From positions 5,766,001 through 5,830,000 of the forward strand of contig OZ245717.1 of the NCBI GenBank assembly GCA_965226945.1: DNA of 64,000 nt, read 5' to 3'. Source of the stretch: SYLG01 sp965226945. GTDB taxonomy: Bacteria; Planctomycetota; Planctomycetia; Gemmatales; Gemmataceae. The stretch's first letter is position 1; every line of letters starts with the position of its first letter. A model generated the notes under the pieces. It saw only the letters and a list, made by a program, of their open reading frames with translations. It was not told the DNA's origin and made no database searches. The position numbers were made by a program, and so were the translations under genes. Positions 1 through 8,859 of the stretch are shown here, piece after piece.

Positions 1-2
1 CC

Positions 3-1748
3 TGGTTCCATCCTTCCGTAGCCTGGTCGTTCAAGCCCGCACTCTTGATGGAGGGCAATACCGACCCGGGGACCGAACTGGTCCTGGTGCTCGACACCGA
101 CCATGGCCGGTGGCTGCAGACCGCGCAAAAGATGTTCGTTTTGGACCCGATGTGGCGGACGATCGACCTGGATGGTTCCTATGCCCTGTTTGCCAAAGGC
201 GATCTGCCGATGGGGGCGTTGCCAGAATGGAATCCCAACAAGGTCGCTTTCGCGATTCCCCGTTCGGCCAAGGATGAAGAGGATTTTGCCGATTCCCCTA
301 TTCCCGAAGATGTCGACACCCCCTGGTATCGTCCCTTTTTTCGCGCAACCTCCGGCTGGAAACCCTGGCGCGACCATGCCGAACTTTTGTTGATGGTGGC
401 CGAATACCAACGACTCAAGGCGCCAGGCAAGGCGATGAGATCCTGGGTGAGCTTGCAATCGGGCGGTCTAATTGCATCCGCCTTCGGCTGGGCGCCGTTT
501 GGCTCGCCCGGCCTTCCTGTGGAAAGTTTGCTCAAAATACAAATGGTCGGGCCCTTCCGCGCCGGCGCTTTTGATCCGAGAAGTCTGACGCCGGCGGAAA
601 ATTGGGTCCTGTCGCTTCAAGATTATTACGGTACCTTTTACGGCGAAATTTCTCCCGCGGCGCTTTATTTGGCCATTCAGGCGCTGCGCCGCGAATCGCG
701 GGAAAATCCCATGGATGGGACCACCCGCAACCGGCTTGCCGAGGCTTATCAGCGCTTGCTTTTCAATTCGAAGGAGAAAAGCTGGGGCCGCCGGGTGCCG
801 GGTGTGATGCAATTGCGTCGGGTGCAGGTTGCGCGGGCCCTGACGGAGGCGGTCCGCTTGGCGCCCGATCTGGCCGATGCGCGCTTTGCGCTCGGCATGC
901 ATTACCAGGAGTTGGGCTATCGCGATTTGACCTTTTTGGAACTAAAACGGCACCAGGCCCTGATCGTCTCGCGTCCCTGGCCGCAAGGCCCGGAAGCGGC
1001 CAACCTGATCAAGCAATTGAACGACAATGCCAAAAAGCTTGAACGAATGGAACAAGATGTCCAGCGGCGACTCGATTCTTTCCATCGAGATGCCCCCGGG
1101 TTGAGGATTTTCGACCGGGCGCAACTGGCGTTGGAGCTGGGCCTGGCAGGGACGGCGCTTGAAACGCTCCTAACCAGCGATATCTCGGCCTTTGGCGCAC
1201 CGGGAATGCAAATGGAAATCCAACTCCTTTTGTTTACCGGCGGCGCCAGACAGGTCCGTGATTGGACCAGTGTGGAAGAACTGGATAACCAGGATCTGCA
1301 AACTCACGTTTGGACGCAAATCCAGGCCTTTGCCGCGCTGGGCCAGTATGGGTCGGCCCGGAAACAGTGCCAGTATTTGAGTTTTCCGGCGGATGTCCAG
1401 AGTGAAAAGCAACCGCCGCGGGTTTTGGCAGGGCTGGTGCTCGGTCAAGCGGTTCTTGAGGGAATGGGGGCACATCTGAGCCCGGCGGCACTGGCCGCGC
1501 AGGCGTTTAATCGGCAACGGACCCAGGGGCGTCTCGATGGTCTGGCCGGCGAACTGCGCGGTGAAGCCGAAGGGCTGGTGCTTGCAGGTCTTCTTGCGCT
1601 GGAGGAAGGCCGGACCGGACTGGCGAAATCCTACTTTGAGCAGGCGCTGGCCATTCGGGGGCGCGCCGACATCGATACCACCTGGGATTTCGAATCAAGA
1701 ACTCTTGCGGAAGGATTCCTGGGACTCATTCGCGAAGCCAATCGGTAA
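3..1748 (+). CDS. TPR-like protein, 5' truncated by the window edge
   Basis: The frame is open from the first bases of the window (it reads WFHPSVAWSF before the first possible internal start), so this is probably the C-terminal part of a longer protein. About 570 residues are visible. The second half is rich in helical repeats resembling tetratricopeptide units, for example around the NRLAEAYQRLLF segment and the closing LAKSYFEQALAIRGR segment. No catalytic motif or membrane segment is visible in this part. The function is unknown; a role as a scaffold or as the tail of a larger enzyme is possible. It ends in TAA, followed by a gap with no recognised gene. Confidence 0.6.
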   Translation, partial: WFHPSVAWSFKPALLMEGNTDPGTELVLVLDTDHGRWLQTAQKMFVLDPMWRTIDLDGSYALFAKGDLPMGALPEWNPNKVAFAIPRSAKDEEDFADSPIPEDVDTPWYRPFFRATSGWKPWRDHAELLLMVAEYQRLKAPGKAMRSWVSLQSGGLIASAFGWAPFGSPGLPVESLLKIQMVGPFRAGAFDPRSLTPAENWVLSLQDYYGTFYGEISPAALYLAIQALRRESRENPMDGTTRNRLAEAYQRLLFNSKEKSWGRRVPGVMQLRRVQVARALTEAVRLAPDLADARFALGMHYQELGYRDLTFLELKRHQALIVSRPWPQGPEAANLIKQLNDNAKKLERMEQDVQRRLDSFHRDAPGLRIFDRAQLALELGLAGTALETLLTSDISAFGAPGMQMEIQLLLFTGGARQVRDWTSVEELDNQDLQTHVWTQIQAFAALGQYGSARKQCQYLSFPADVQSEKQPPRVLAGLVLGQAVLEGMGAHLSPAALAAQAFNRQRTQGRLDGLAGELRGEAEGLVLAGLLALEEGRTGLAKSYFEQALAIRGRADIDTTWDFESRTLAEGFLGLIREANR

Positions 1749-2061
1749 GCTCGTTTGCAAACGACCATTCGGTAAGAAGGCATCCGCGGTACCACGATCC
1801 CCGCGGCCATTAATCGGCACACCCATCACGAGGGATGCGTATGCGGTCCCTTTTTGAGGTGTTTCGCTCCTCATCGGGGGGAGGATCGGCCAGACCCATC
1901 ACTCGTTCCCAGGCCACCGCGCCGCCGGCAAAAAAGATTCGCCCCATCGCGATCTAGGCCGTCGATACCTTCTGCACTTCAGAACTTTGCACCCGAAGCT
2001 TGCCCACTCGGCCATCGCATCGGGCAACCCTCAACCGATGCCCCAAACTAGCTGCCAAAGG
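1749..2061. other. intergenic gap without a recognised gene
   Basis: About 310 bases lie between the end of the TPR-like gene and the convergent M24 peptidase gene. Short frames occur, but none has a convincing start or family resemblance. No terminator hairpin with a T-tract was recognised. Confidence 0.5.
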
Positions 2062-3264
2062 CTAGGCCACCTTCCAGTCACCCAGGATCGGCAAGATCTC
2101 CGTCTGCGGCTCGCCGCCCGTAACGACCACCTCGTGGTCAGGACGAATGCAGACGTTGACCTCGGTTCTCATGCCAAAGTCGTCAAAGTAGAGCCCCGGT
2201 TCGATCGAAAAGCAAGTGCCGGGGATCAAACGCCTTTCCTCGCGCGTTTCCAGATTGTCGATGTTGGCGCCGTTGCCATGCGTTTCCTGACCAATCGAAT
2301 GACCGGTCCGGTGGCAGAAGGCCTGGCCCTGTCCGGCCGCCTCGATCACGGCTCGGGCCGCATCGTCGACTTCCCAGCCGAATGGTCCGAGGCCTGCTTT
2401 CATCGCCGAGCGAACCTTGGCCACCGCGCTGTCCCGGGCCCGGCAAACCAGTTCGAAAAGGGTGCCATAAAACGGAGGAACGATCGTGCCGGCAAATCCC
2501 ATCATCGACAGGTCGCTGTAGACCGCGCCGGGCGTCTTCAGTTTGCCCCAGATATCGAGCAACACCAGGTCGCCGGGACGGATGAGCGCGTCTTGACCTG
2601 CGAGCGGACCATAGTGAGGATTGCCCGCGTTCGGTCCGCAGGCGACGATGGGCAGCGAGCTGGAAACGAGTTGATGGGCCTCAAAATGCTTGAGGATGAT
2701 CGCCTGCACTTCCGTTTCGCGAATCTCTCCCCGGTTTGTCAGCGCGTCGCGAATGGCCTGAAAACCAGTGGTAAACGCCGATCGCACCACCACCGCGGCT
2801 TCCAAGTGGGAGTGCCACTGCGCTTCGGACCAGACCGCCTCAAAAAGCTGCAGCAAATTCCCCGACGAAACGATTTCAGCCCCCTTTCGACGGGCCAGAT
2901 CGATCAGGCCGGGGTCGACACGCGAGATGGCGGGATTGCGCTGCATCGGGCTGTATTCGGCGGCAATCTTTTTTCCCGGTCCGCAAAAGCTCTCGATGGC
3001 GCTTTCCCATTCGCTCCACTTCAAATAGATCCGTTTCTGGCCGGGCAGGCGATCGAGCGCCTCCGATTCGATCCGGTGGACCAACCGGGTCGGCTCACCC
3101 GAGGCGGGGATGAAGTAAGCCCAGCGGCGGCTTTTGCCCGCGAGCTGGGGCTGTTCGAGCACGCGCAGGGCAAGCGGGTTGGTATGGCGAAAATCGTAGA
3201 GGAGCCAGCCGTCGAGCCCCTCATTTCGGATCGCCTGCTGTATGCTTTCGAGGGAAAAGGCCAT
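2062..3264 (-). CDS. M24 family metallopeptidase (Xaa-Pro aminopeptidase type)
   Basis: A cytoplasmic, probably dinuclear-metal aminopeptidase or dipeptidase of about 400 residues. The N-terminal half resembles the creatinase/prolidase N-domain. The C-terminal half has the pita-bread catalytic domain with the expected metal ligands in order: Asp in LVLLDIWG, Asp in VYSDLSMMG, His in HRTGHSIGQETHG, Glu in SIEPGLYF and the last Glu in MRTEVNV. The frame can extend eight codons upstream, but the ATG chosen here has AAGGAG five bases in front of it. The gene is convergent with the TPR-like gene and divergent from tadA. Whether it cleaves Xaa-Pro dipeptides or longer peptides cannot be told from sequence. 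Confidence 0.88.
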   Translation of the reverse strand: MAFSLESIQQAIRNEGLDGWLLYDFRHTNPLALRVLEQPQLAGKSRRWAYFIPASGEPTRLVHRIESEALDRLPGQKRIYLKWSEWESAIESFCGPGKKIAAEYSPMQRNPAISRVDPGLIDLARRKGAEIVSSGNLLQLFEAVWSEAQWHSHLEAAVVVRSAFTTGFQAIRDALTNRGEIRETEVQAIILKHFEAHQLVSSSLPIVACGPNAGNPHYGPLAGQDALIRPGDLVLLDIWGKLKTPGAVYSDLSMMGFAGTIVPPFYGTLFELVCRARDSAVAKVRSAMKAGLGPFGWEVDDAARAVIEAAGQGQAFCHRTGHSIGQETHGNGANIDNLETREERRLIPGTCFSIEPGLYFDDFGMRTEVNVCIRPDHEVVVTGGEPQTEILPILGDWKVA

Positions 3265-3424
3265 ATCCACTCCTTGATGGCGCCGCAATTGGTCCTCGCG
3301 TGGATCCGGTTCCGATCCGGGGCGCGAAGGAACCGGTTCAGAATCGGGGCGCGGCGCCGGCTTGCGCGCTCAAAAAAGCCGCGCGGTGTTGTGTAATGCG
3401 ACGGCGACTGAAGGGAGTTTAGAG

Positions 3425-3955
3425 ATGGTGGCTGCCCCTGGATCCTGGTTCCCCGAAGATTTCGGGATTCCCTGGGCCGATCCTCGCCACCCGTTTCATG
3501 CCGAGCATATGGCCATGGCGATGGAGGAGGCCCGTTTGGCCGAAGAGGAAGACGAAGTGCCAGTGGGAGCGGTGATCGTTTCGCTGCAAAAGGGGGTGCT
3601 GGCGAGGGCGCACAACCAGCGGGAACAATTGAAGGACCCAACGGCCCACGCCGAAATGATCGCAATCACCCAGGCCGCCAACGCGATGAAATCGTGGCGA
3701 CTGGAAGACTGTGTCCTTTACGTCACCCTCGAACCTTGCCCGATGTGCGCCGGAGCGATCGTGCAGGCGCGCATTCCCCATGTGGTTTATGGTTGTGTCG
3801 ACCCCAAGGCGGGAGCATGCCACACGCTGTTCAACATCACGACCGATTCGCGGCTCAATCACCGAGCCACGGTCGTGGGAGGGGTGTTGGAAGGCGATTG
3901 CTCGTCCATCCTCAGTGAATTCTTCAGGAAAAAACGCCTGCAAGGCAAGAAATAG
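3425..3955 (+). CDS. tadA: tRNA-specific adenosine deaminase TadA-like
   Basis: A zinc-dependent deaminase of the CDA superfamily, 176 residues. It most likely converts the wobble adenosine of tRNA-Arg(ACG) to inosine. The visible active site is HAE (His75, Glu77, in TAHAEMIA) followed by PCPMC (Cys105, Cys108), the zinc ligands and proton shuttle of the family. The C-terminal FFRKKR segment resembles the basic tail of TadA. The frame is open further upstream, but AAGGGAG lies seven bases before the ATG chosen here. A guanine or cytosine deaminase of the same fold is the main alternative; the PCPMC motif and size favour TadA. It is divergent from the M24 peptidase gene. Confidence 0.85.
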   Translation: MVAAPGSWFPEDFGIPWADPRHPFHAEHMAMAMEEARLAEEEDEVPVGAVIVSLQKGVLARAHNQREQLKDPTAHAEMIAITQAANAMKSWRLEDCVLYVTLEPCPMCAGAIVQARIPHVVYGCVDPKAGACHTLFNITTDSRLNHRATVVGGVLEGDCSSILSEFFRKKRLQGKK

Positions 3956-4146
3956 CGAGCACTGCGGTGCAAAAGACCCCCAGTCGATTTCGTCCGCGTC
4001 CTCGGCATCGTGAGAGTTAACGGCGCCGGCGGTCGAATGATCCCCGGGTAAAAAATTCCGATTCGCTGGCGCATGCGTCCTGAGCGTCCCGTGGGCTATA
4101 GTTTGGGAAGGCTTGGTCGGCACCTTGGATCATCGGGAGTTGGGGC

Positions 4147-6165
4147 ATGATGCGCTTCGCCGTGCATGCATTTGTGGCCATTTTGGCGGCCGGGTCACTA
4201 TTGCCGGCTCAGGCTTGGGCGCAACGTCGTTCCCAGGTGCTCACCCACCCTTCCACTCCCAAGGCTCACCAGCTCGAGGCGCTCAACCTCGTGCTGCAGT
4301 GGAGCGTCGACTTGCCGATGGAAAGCAAGCACGACGGCATTCACGACGCCTGGGTGGTCGGCGGCCAGGTGCTGGTGCAGACTCGCAGAGGAACGGTCGT
4401 TTGCCTCGATGCCGAAACCGGCCGGCAATTCTGGCATGTCCTTCCCGGTCAACCTTATCAGGTGACGCTGGATCTTGCCTGGAACAATCGCCATGTTTTC
4501 GCGTTCAACAATGGCAGTTTGCATTCGATCGACCGGCGCAGCGGCGCGATCGACTGGCGCTTCCCCTTGGGAGTGACCCCCTCCGCCCCGGGCGTGGCGG
4601 ATAACCAGCAGCTTTATTTGGCGGTCGAGGGGGAGGCGATTATTGCGATCTATCTGCCCCAACCCCCCGGGCCGGTCAAGCGCAAGCGTCTTGAACTCGA
4701 TGTTCCCCGTTTGCGTGTCGGAGGCGGGCCGTCGGCAACCCGGGTCAAGGAAAAGCCAAACGACGTCCTCGCCGACTTCACTGGCGCGGCGCCGCCGCCG
4801 ATGGGAGATGGCGCTGTTCCCGCCCCGGGGCCGGGAGACCAACCTCCTCCCGCGCCGGCCATGGATCCCAAGGCTCCCGGCACGCTACGCACCGTGGACG
4901 ACGATGTGCAGCTCCTCAACCAGGAAGAGCCGATCTTGAATCCCAAGATCAACTGGATGTTTCCCACTCATGGGATCGTGCCGTTCCGCCCCTTGATCAC
5001 CAAGGACTTCGTGCAAGGGATCAACTACCGCGGCGACACCTTCACTGCCACGAAAGTCGGCGACACTGTGAAGAGGACCACTGCGGAGAATGCCGAAGTC
5101 AACCTGCGCATCAATGGCCGGGTCATGGTTCAGCCTGTGCAGCACAATAAGTCCTGCTACCTTGCGACCGATGACGGCGCGGTTTACGCCCTGGATATCG
5201 ACGCCGGTACGAAAACCTGGGAGCGGACGCTCAGCTTTGCCCCCGAACGCCCCCTGTTTTGTACCGAGGACGACCTGTTTGTGATCACCAAACTCGGTTT
5301 GACCCGGCTCGATGCCCGCACGGGCAAAATCTCCTGGACCGTCAACGACGGCACTCGCATCGCGGGGTACCAACCCGGGATGCACAATGTGGTTTCGGTC
5401 AATCCGAAGTTCGTTTACGCCTTCGATCGTCCCGGCAACATGTATATCTTCGACCGGAAACTCGGCCGCGAACTGGCCAGGGTCGACTGGTCCGATTTCA
5501 ATGTGCCCATTCCGAATCGATCGACCGATCGACTCTTCCTTGCCAGCCATTCGGGCAAACTGGTCTGCCTGCGGGACCGGGACTACCTGCTCGCCGAGTT
5601 CCATGGCCAGGGCGAGAATGTGATGGAGGATCTGGTCGCGCAAAAGACGGTGGTCGATGTGCTGAACCAGCCCAGTCAGATTCAGGAAGCCGACGGCGCG
5701 ACCTTGCGCGATGTGCTCGCCCAGGTCGCTTCCAGGCATCGCCTACGCATCTTTTTCTCCGATGGCGCCTTCCGCGATCAGAACCTCGAACCGGTGGCCA
5801 ACAAGAAGGTGAAGGTCGTTTCGCCGGCCAAGATGAGCCTGGGCAATCACCTGGCTTCCATTCTCAATCCGCTCGGGGCGACCATTGCCAATTTGGGCGG
5901 CGTGTTCATGGTGGTGCCGAAGCCGGGCGCCGCCGCGGCGACGCCCACGCCAGCCCCTGCGCCTGGCGCAGACGCCGCGCCCGGTGAGGAAAAACCACCC
6001 GCCGACGCCGATGGCAACAAGAAGCCGGACGGAGATGGCGACAATCCCCCCGAAGGGGCCGATGCGGCCAACCCGAAACCGGCGCCCGCCAAACCCCAAC
6101 CGAACAAGCCGGCCGCCAAGCCTGGCTTACCCGCTTCTCCCCCGAAAAAGCCGGGCGGCCCGTAG
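4147..6165 (+). CDS. exported PQQ-like beta-propeller protein with STN-like C-terminal domain
   Basis: A 672-residue exported protein. The N-terminus is a signal peptide (MMRFAVHAFVAILAAGSL, cleavage near AQAWA). It is followed by propeller blades of the PQQ/BamB type, with motifs such as VVCLDAETGRQFWH, LHSIDRRSGAIDWRF and LTRLDARTGKISW. Blades are interrupted near residues 190-260 by a Pro/Ala-rich linker. Residues of about 510-590 (from LRDVLAQVASRHRLRIFF) look like the STN or secretin short domain, and the tail is Pro/Ala/Lys-rich and low in complexity. Two ATG codons stand in tandem at the start. The role is unknown; the propeller could bind protein or a quinone, and the missing cofactor residues favour a structural role. 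A bidirectional terminator lies downstream. Confidence 0.75.
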   Translation: MMRFAVHAFVAILAAGSLLPAQAWAQRRSQVLTHPSTPKAHQLEALNLVLQWSVDLPMESKHDGIHDAWVVGGQVLVQTRRGTVVCLDAETGRQFWHVLPGQPYQVTLDLAWNNRHVFAFNNGSLHSIDRRSGAIDWRFPLGVTPSAPGVADNQQLYLAVEGEAIIAIYLPQPPGPVKRKRLELDVPRLRVGGGPSATRVKEKPNDVLADFTGAAPPPMGDGAVPAPGPGDQPPPAPAMDPKAPGTLRTVDDDVQLLNQEEPILNPKINWMFPTHGIVPFRPLITKDFVQGINYRGDTFTATKVGDTVKRTTAENAEVNLRINGRVMVQPVQHNKSCYLATDDGAVYALDIDAGTKTWERTLSFAPERPLFCTEDDLFVITKLGLTRLDARTGKISWTVNDGTRIAGYQPGMHNVVSVNPKFVYAFDRPGNMYIFDRKLGRELARVDWSDFNVPIPNRSTDRLFLASHSGKLVCLRDRDYLLAEFHGQGENVMEDLVAQKTVVDVLNQPSQIQEADGATLRDVLAQVASRHRLRIFFSDGAFRDQNLEPVANKKVKVVSPAKMSLGNHLASILNPLGATIANLGGVFMVVPKPGAAAATPTPAPAPGADAAPGEEKPPADADGNKKPDGDGDNPPEGADAANPKPAPAKPQPNKPAAKPGLPASPPKKPGGP

Positions 6166-6200
6166 TCGTGGAACTGGCGCCGAAGGCGTTGGTCGATAAC

Positions 6201-6230
6201 AAAAAAGCCCCGCACGTGCGGGGCTTTTTT
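6201..6230. terminator. perfect-palindrome bidirectional terminator
   Basis: A 30-base perfect palindrome: an A6 run, GCCCCGCAC, its exact inverse and a T6 run. Read from either strand it gives a GC-rich stem followed by six T, so it can end both the PQQ-propeller gene and the convergent lipoprotein gene that stops at 6264. Confidence 0.9.
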
Positions 6231-6263
6231 CATGGTGTGAGATGGGGTAATCGCCGGCCGGGA

Positions 6264-7103
6264 TCAAGGTTTTAACCGCTCCAGCGACTTGGCCACATCG
6301 GTGAGGATCGACTTGTTTGGCGCTTCCTTGAAGGCGTTGGCATCGTGCAGCGCCGTATCCCACGAATCGAAATCGGCCGGTAGATCCTTCTTCGTGATTT
6401 TGACGAGCGATTCGCGCGCGGCATTGCGCAAGGCAACATCTTTCTCGGTCTTCAAGACGTTGAGCAAACTCTCTGTCGAGAAGGAGCTTTCCTTGAACTG
6501 GCTCAGCGTTCGCGCGGCGACGATCTTTTCGTCCAGCTTGCTTTGCTTGTCCATTTCCGAACCGACGACGGTCGGTTCGCGCAAGACCTTCGTCAGCAAG
6601 TCCATTCCCTTGGGGTCGCCATGGACACCGAGCGAGGTCATGGCCTGGCATTTGATCAGCGTGGCGATTTCCGGCCCAAAGCTTCCCGCGCGGTAATAGG
6701 CTTCCTTGAGGATTTCGACCGCGCGCTCGTCCTTGAATCGGCCGACCGTTTCGACCGCTCGCAAGCGGCAAAGCGCCTGCGGATCGATGGTGGCTCCCTT
6801 GGAAAGCAGGTCGATGACCTTGTCCTGGTCTTCGGAGGTGCCGCCGTTTGCCAGCGGTTCCTTGAGTGCCGCGAACGCCTTGGCCCGTTTGTCGCCGTCC
6901 GTCGATTTTTCCAGCACGACCAGCGGAGGATCGGCTTTTTTGAACAGGTTTTTGAAGCGGAACTCCCGGGAGGTGATGTCGTCCCAGGTCGTGGCGCAGC
7001 CGCTGCTAAAAAGCACCAAACTCATCGACGCGACCCAGGCAAACCGGCAAGCGGTACGCCTCGAGGTTCCCAGGGATTGTGATGCTAGTTGGATTGGGGA
7101 CAT
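6264..7103 (-). CDS. HEAT-repeat-like lipoprotein
   Basis: A predicted lipoprotein of 279 residues. After a hydrophobic stretch (WVASMSLVLFSSGC) the Cys sits in a lipobox-like SSGC. The rest is helical and repetitive (DKVIDLLSKGATIDPQ, RLRAVETVGRFKDE, VAARTLSQFKE, ALRNAARESLVKIT), consistent with HEAT or Armadillo units. Such proteins usually serve as binding scaffolds in the periplasm or at a membrane; the partner is unknown. The ATG chosen here has AAAGG shortly upstream, and a longer in-frame version would bury the signal sequence. It converges on the PQQ-propeller gene and is divergent from the kinase gene. Confidence 0.72.
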   Translation of the reverse strand: MSPIQLASQSLGTSRRTACRFAWVASMSLVLFSSGCATTWDDITSREFRFKNLFKKADPPLVVLEKSTDGDKRAKAFAALKEPLANGGTSEDQDKVIDLLSKGATIDPQALCRLRAVETVGRFKDERAVEILKEAYYRAGSFGPEIATLIKCQAMTSLGVHGDPKGMDLLTKVLREPTVVGSEMDKQSKLDEKIVAARTLSQFKESSFSTESLLNVLKTEKDVALRNAARESLVKITKKDLPADFDSWDTALHDANAFKEAPNKSILTDVAKSLERLKP

Positions 7104-7388
7104 GGCCCTTTGGTCCTGATAAACGGCATCGGTGTGGCCAGTTTCGGGGCCAGATTCCGCAGTGGGAATAGCCAGGGAAGCCTCTGGCCGCAAGGGGAAT
7201 CGCCAAGGAAACGAAAAGATGCCCATTGAGGCCCAGGAGAATCAGGACGAATGAAGGAAAAAGGAGGAAAAACCAATTAGGTCCCACGAAACCAGGGAGA
7301 TCAGTACCTCCGGGGCGTTTTTTGGTTTAGAATCTTCTATACGGTTGGGTCTGCCCCGCCGTGGTCCCGCTCCCCGGGGGTTGTAGTC

Positions 7389-8855
7389 GTGGAAGGACAA
7401 GTAGACGCCAAATCCATTTTGCAATTTGCGCAGTTGAATGGGTTGATGACGGAAGCCCAGGTTATCGAGGTGAAAGAGGACCTGGATGCCAATCCAGACC
7501 TCGACACCTTGTATAGGCATCTAGAAAGAGGTCGATATCTAACTGGCTGGCAAATCGAGCGATTGCGCAAAGGTGAGCGAGACGGCTTTAACCTGGGCGG
7601 CTTCCGGCTGCTTTACAAAATCTCGTCCGGTAGTTTCGGTCGCGTTTACCGAGCGGAAAATCCGCACACGGGCCGGGTGGTTGCGGTGAAGGTGCTGAGG
7701 CGTCGCCATAGCGATGACAGCGCGCGCATCGAGTTGTTCATGCGCGAAGGCAAGATGGGTCTGAAGCTCAAGCATCCCAACATCGTCGAGGTGCTGGGGG
7801 TCGATCAGGATTCGACCACGGGCCAGTACTTCATCATCATGGAATTCGTCGAAGGAGAGAACCTGCGCGAACTGATCAAGATTCGCGGCGTGTTCAAGGT
7901 TTCCGAAGCCCTCAAGCTGATGGAAGACATGGCGCGCGGGTTGCAGTTTGCCGTTTCCCAAGGCTACACCCATCGCGACATCAAGCTGACGAACATTCTG
8001 GTTTCCGCCGATGGCCATGCCAAGCTGGTGGACTTCGGACTGGCGAAGTACTTCGATGCGAGCACGGGCAAAGACGATGGCGAAAAGGTCGAACGCACCG
8101 TCGATTATGCCGGCCTGGAGAAGGCGACCAACGCCAAATCGGGCGATGTGCGTAGCGACATTTTTTTCTTGGGCTGCGTGTTCTACGAAATGCTCACGGG
8201 CAAATCGCCGATCGAAATGACGCGCGATCGCCGCGCCCGCATGTACAAGCAGCGCTTTGAAAATGTGTTGACGCTGACGCGCAACGACGTCGAGGCGCCC
8301 GCCTCGACCATCGGCCTATGCAACATGATGTTGTCGCTCAACCCGGAAACGCGATTCCAAAATCCGGGCCAGCTTGTCGAAGCGGTCAAGAATGCGCAGC
8401 GCGATCTGGAAAAGGGAGCCAATGCCGACCCCGCGGTGAAGGCGGCCCCGTCGGTGTTAACCGTTTTTATCGTCGAATCGGATGCCGGCTTGCAGGATGC
8501 CTTGCGCCAAAAATTCCGGGAGCTTGGGTACAAGGTCCTCATCGCTGCCGATCCTCAGCGGGCCATCGACCGGTACCGCAGCCAGCCTTACGAGTTGCTC
8601 CTGATCGATGGCGGAAGCACGGGTCTGGAAGGGATTCGCGGGTTCGAACTCGTGATGCGCGACGCCAATTTGACCGCGAAGCATTTCGGCGGCGTGCTCA
8701 TTTTGAATGAAGACCAGGCCTCCATGGCCAAGGAAGTTGCCACCACGGGCCATGGCGCCGTGCTGATCCGGCCGGTCGGCCTCAAGGCGGTCAACACCAA
8801 GCTCAAGGAGCTTTTCGACTGGATTCCCGAAAGCGCCCGCGTCGGGTCGGCTTAG
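7389..8855 (+). CDS. Ser/Thr protein kinase fused to a receiver-like domain
   Basis: A 488-residue Hanks-type kinase. Residues 1-65 form the short helical N-terminal region common in planctomycete kinases (LTGWQIERLRKG). The kinase domain spans roughly 66-330: Gly loop ISSGSFGRVY, ATP Lys101 in VAVKVL, catalytic HRD at 195-197 with Asn in KLTN, and DFG at 215-217. All key residues are present, so it should be active. Residues of about 350-475 match a response-regulator receiver: acidic ESD pair, candidate phospho-Asp407 in LLLIDGG, and RPVG where Lys-Pro is normal. No transmembrane segment follows the kinase, so it is probably cytoplasmic. The start is GTG with only a weak G-rich site upstream. 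The gene converges on the UDG gene, with stops 4 bases apart. Confidence 0.88.
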   Translation: MEGQVDAKSILQFAQLNGLMTEAQVIEVKEDLDANPDLDTLYRHLERGRYLTGWQIERLRKGERDGFNLGGFRLLYKISSGSFGRVYRAENPHTGRVVAVKVLRRRHSDDSARIELFMREGKMGLKLKHPNIVEVLGVDQDSTTGQYFIIMEFVEGENLRELIKIRGVFKVSEALKLMEDMARGLQFAVSQGYTHRDIKLTNILVSADGHAKLVDFGLAKYFDASTGKDDGEKVERTVDYAGLEKATNAKSGDVRSDIFFLGCVFYEMLTGKSPIEMTRDRRARMYKQRFENVLTLTRNDVEAPASTIGLCNMMLSLNPETRFQNPGQLVEAVKNAQRDLEKGANADPAVKAAPSVLTVFIVESDAGLQDALRQKFRELGYKVLIAADPQRAIDRYRSQPYELLLIDGGSTGLEGIRGFELVMRDANLTAKHFGGVLILNEDQASMAKEVATTGHGAVLIRPVGLKAVNTKLKELFDWIPESARVGSA

Positions 8856-8859
8856 GGAT

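Noticed and set aside
1987..3396. 469-codon plus-strand frame
   Set aside because: It is antisense to the M24 peptidase, whose metal-ligand motifs are clear; it has no family and is an artefact of GC-rich codon bias.
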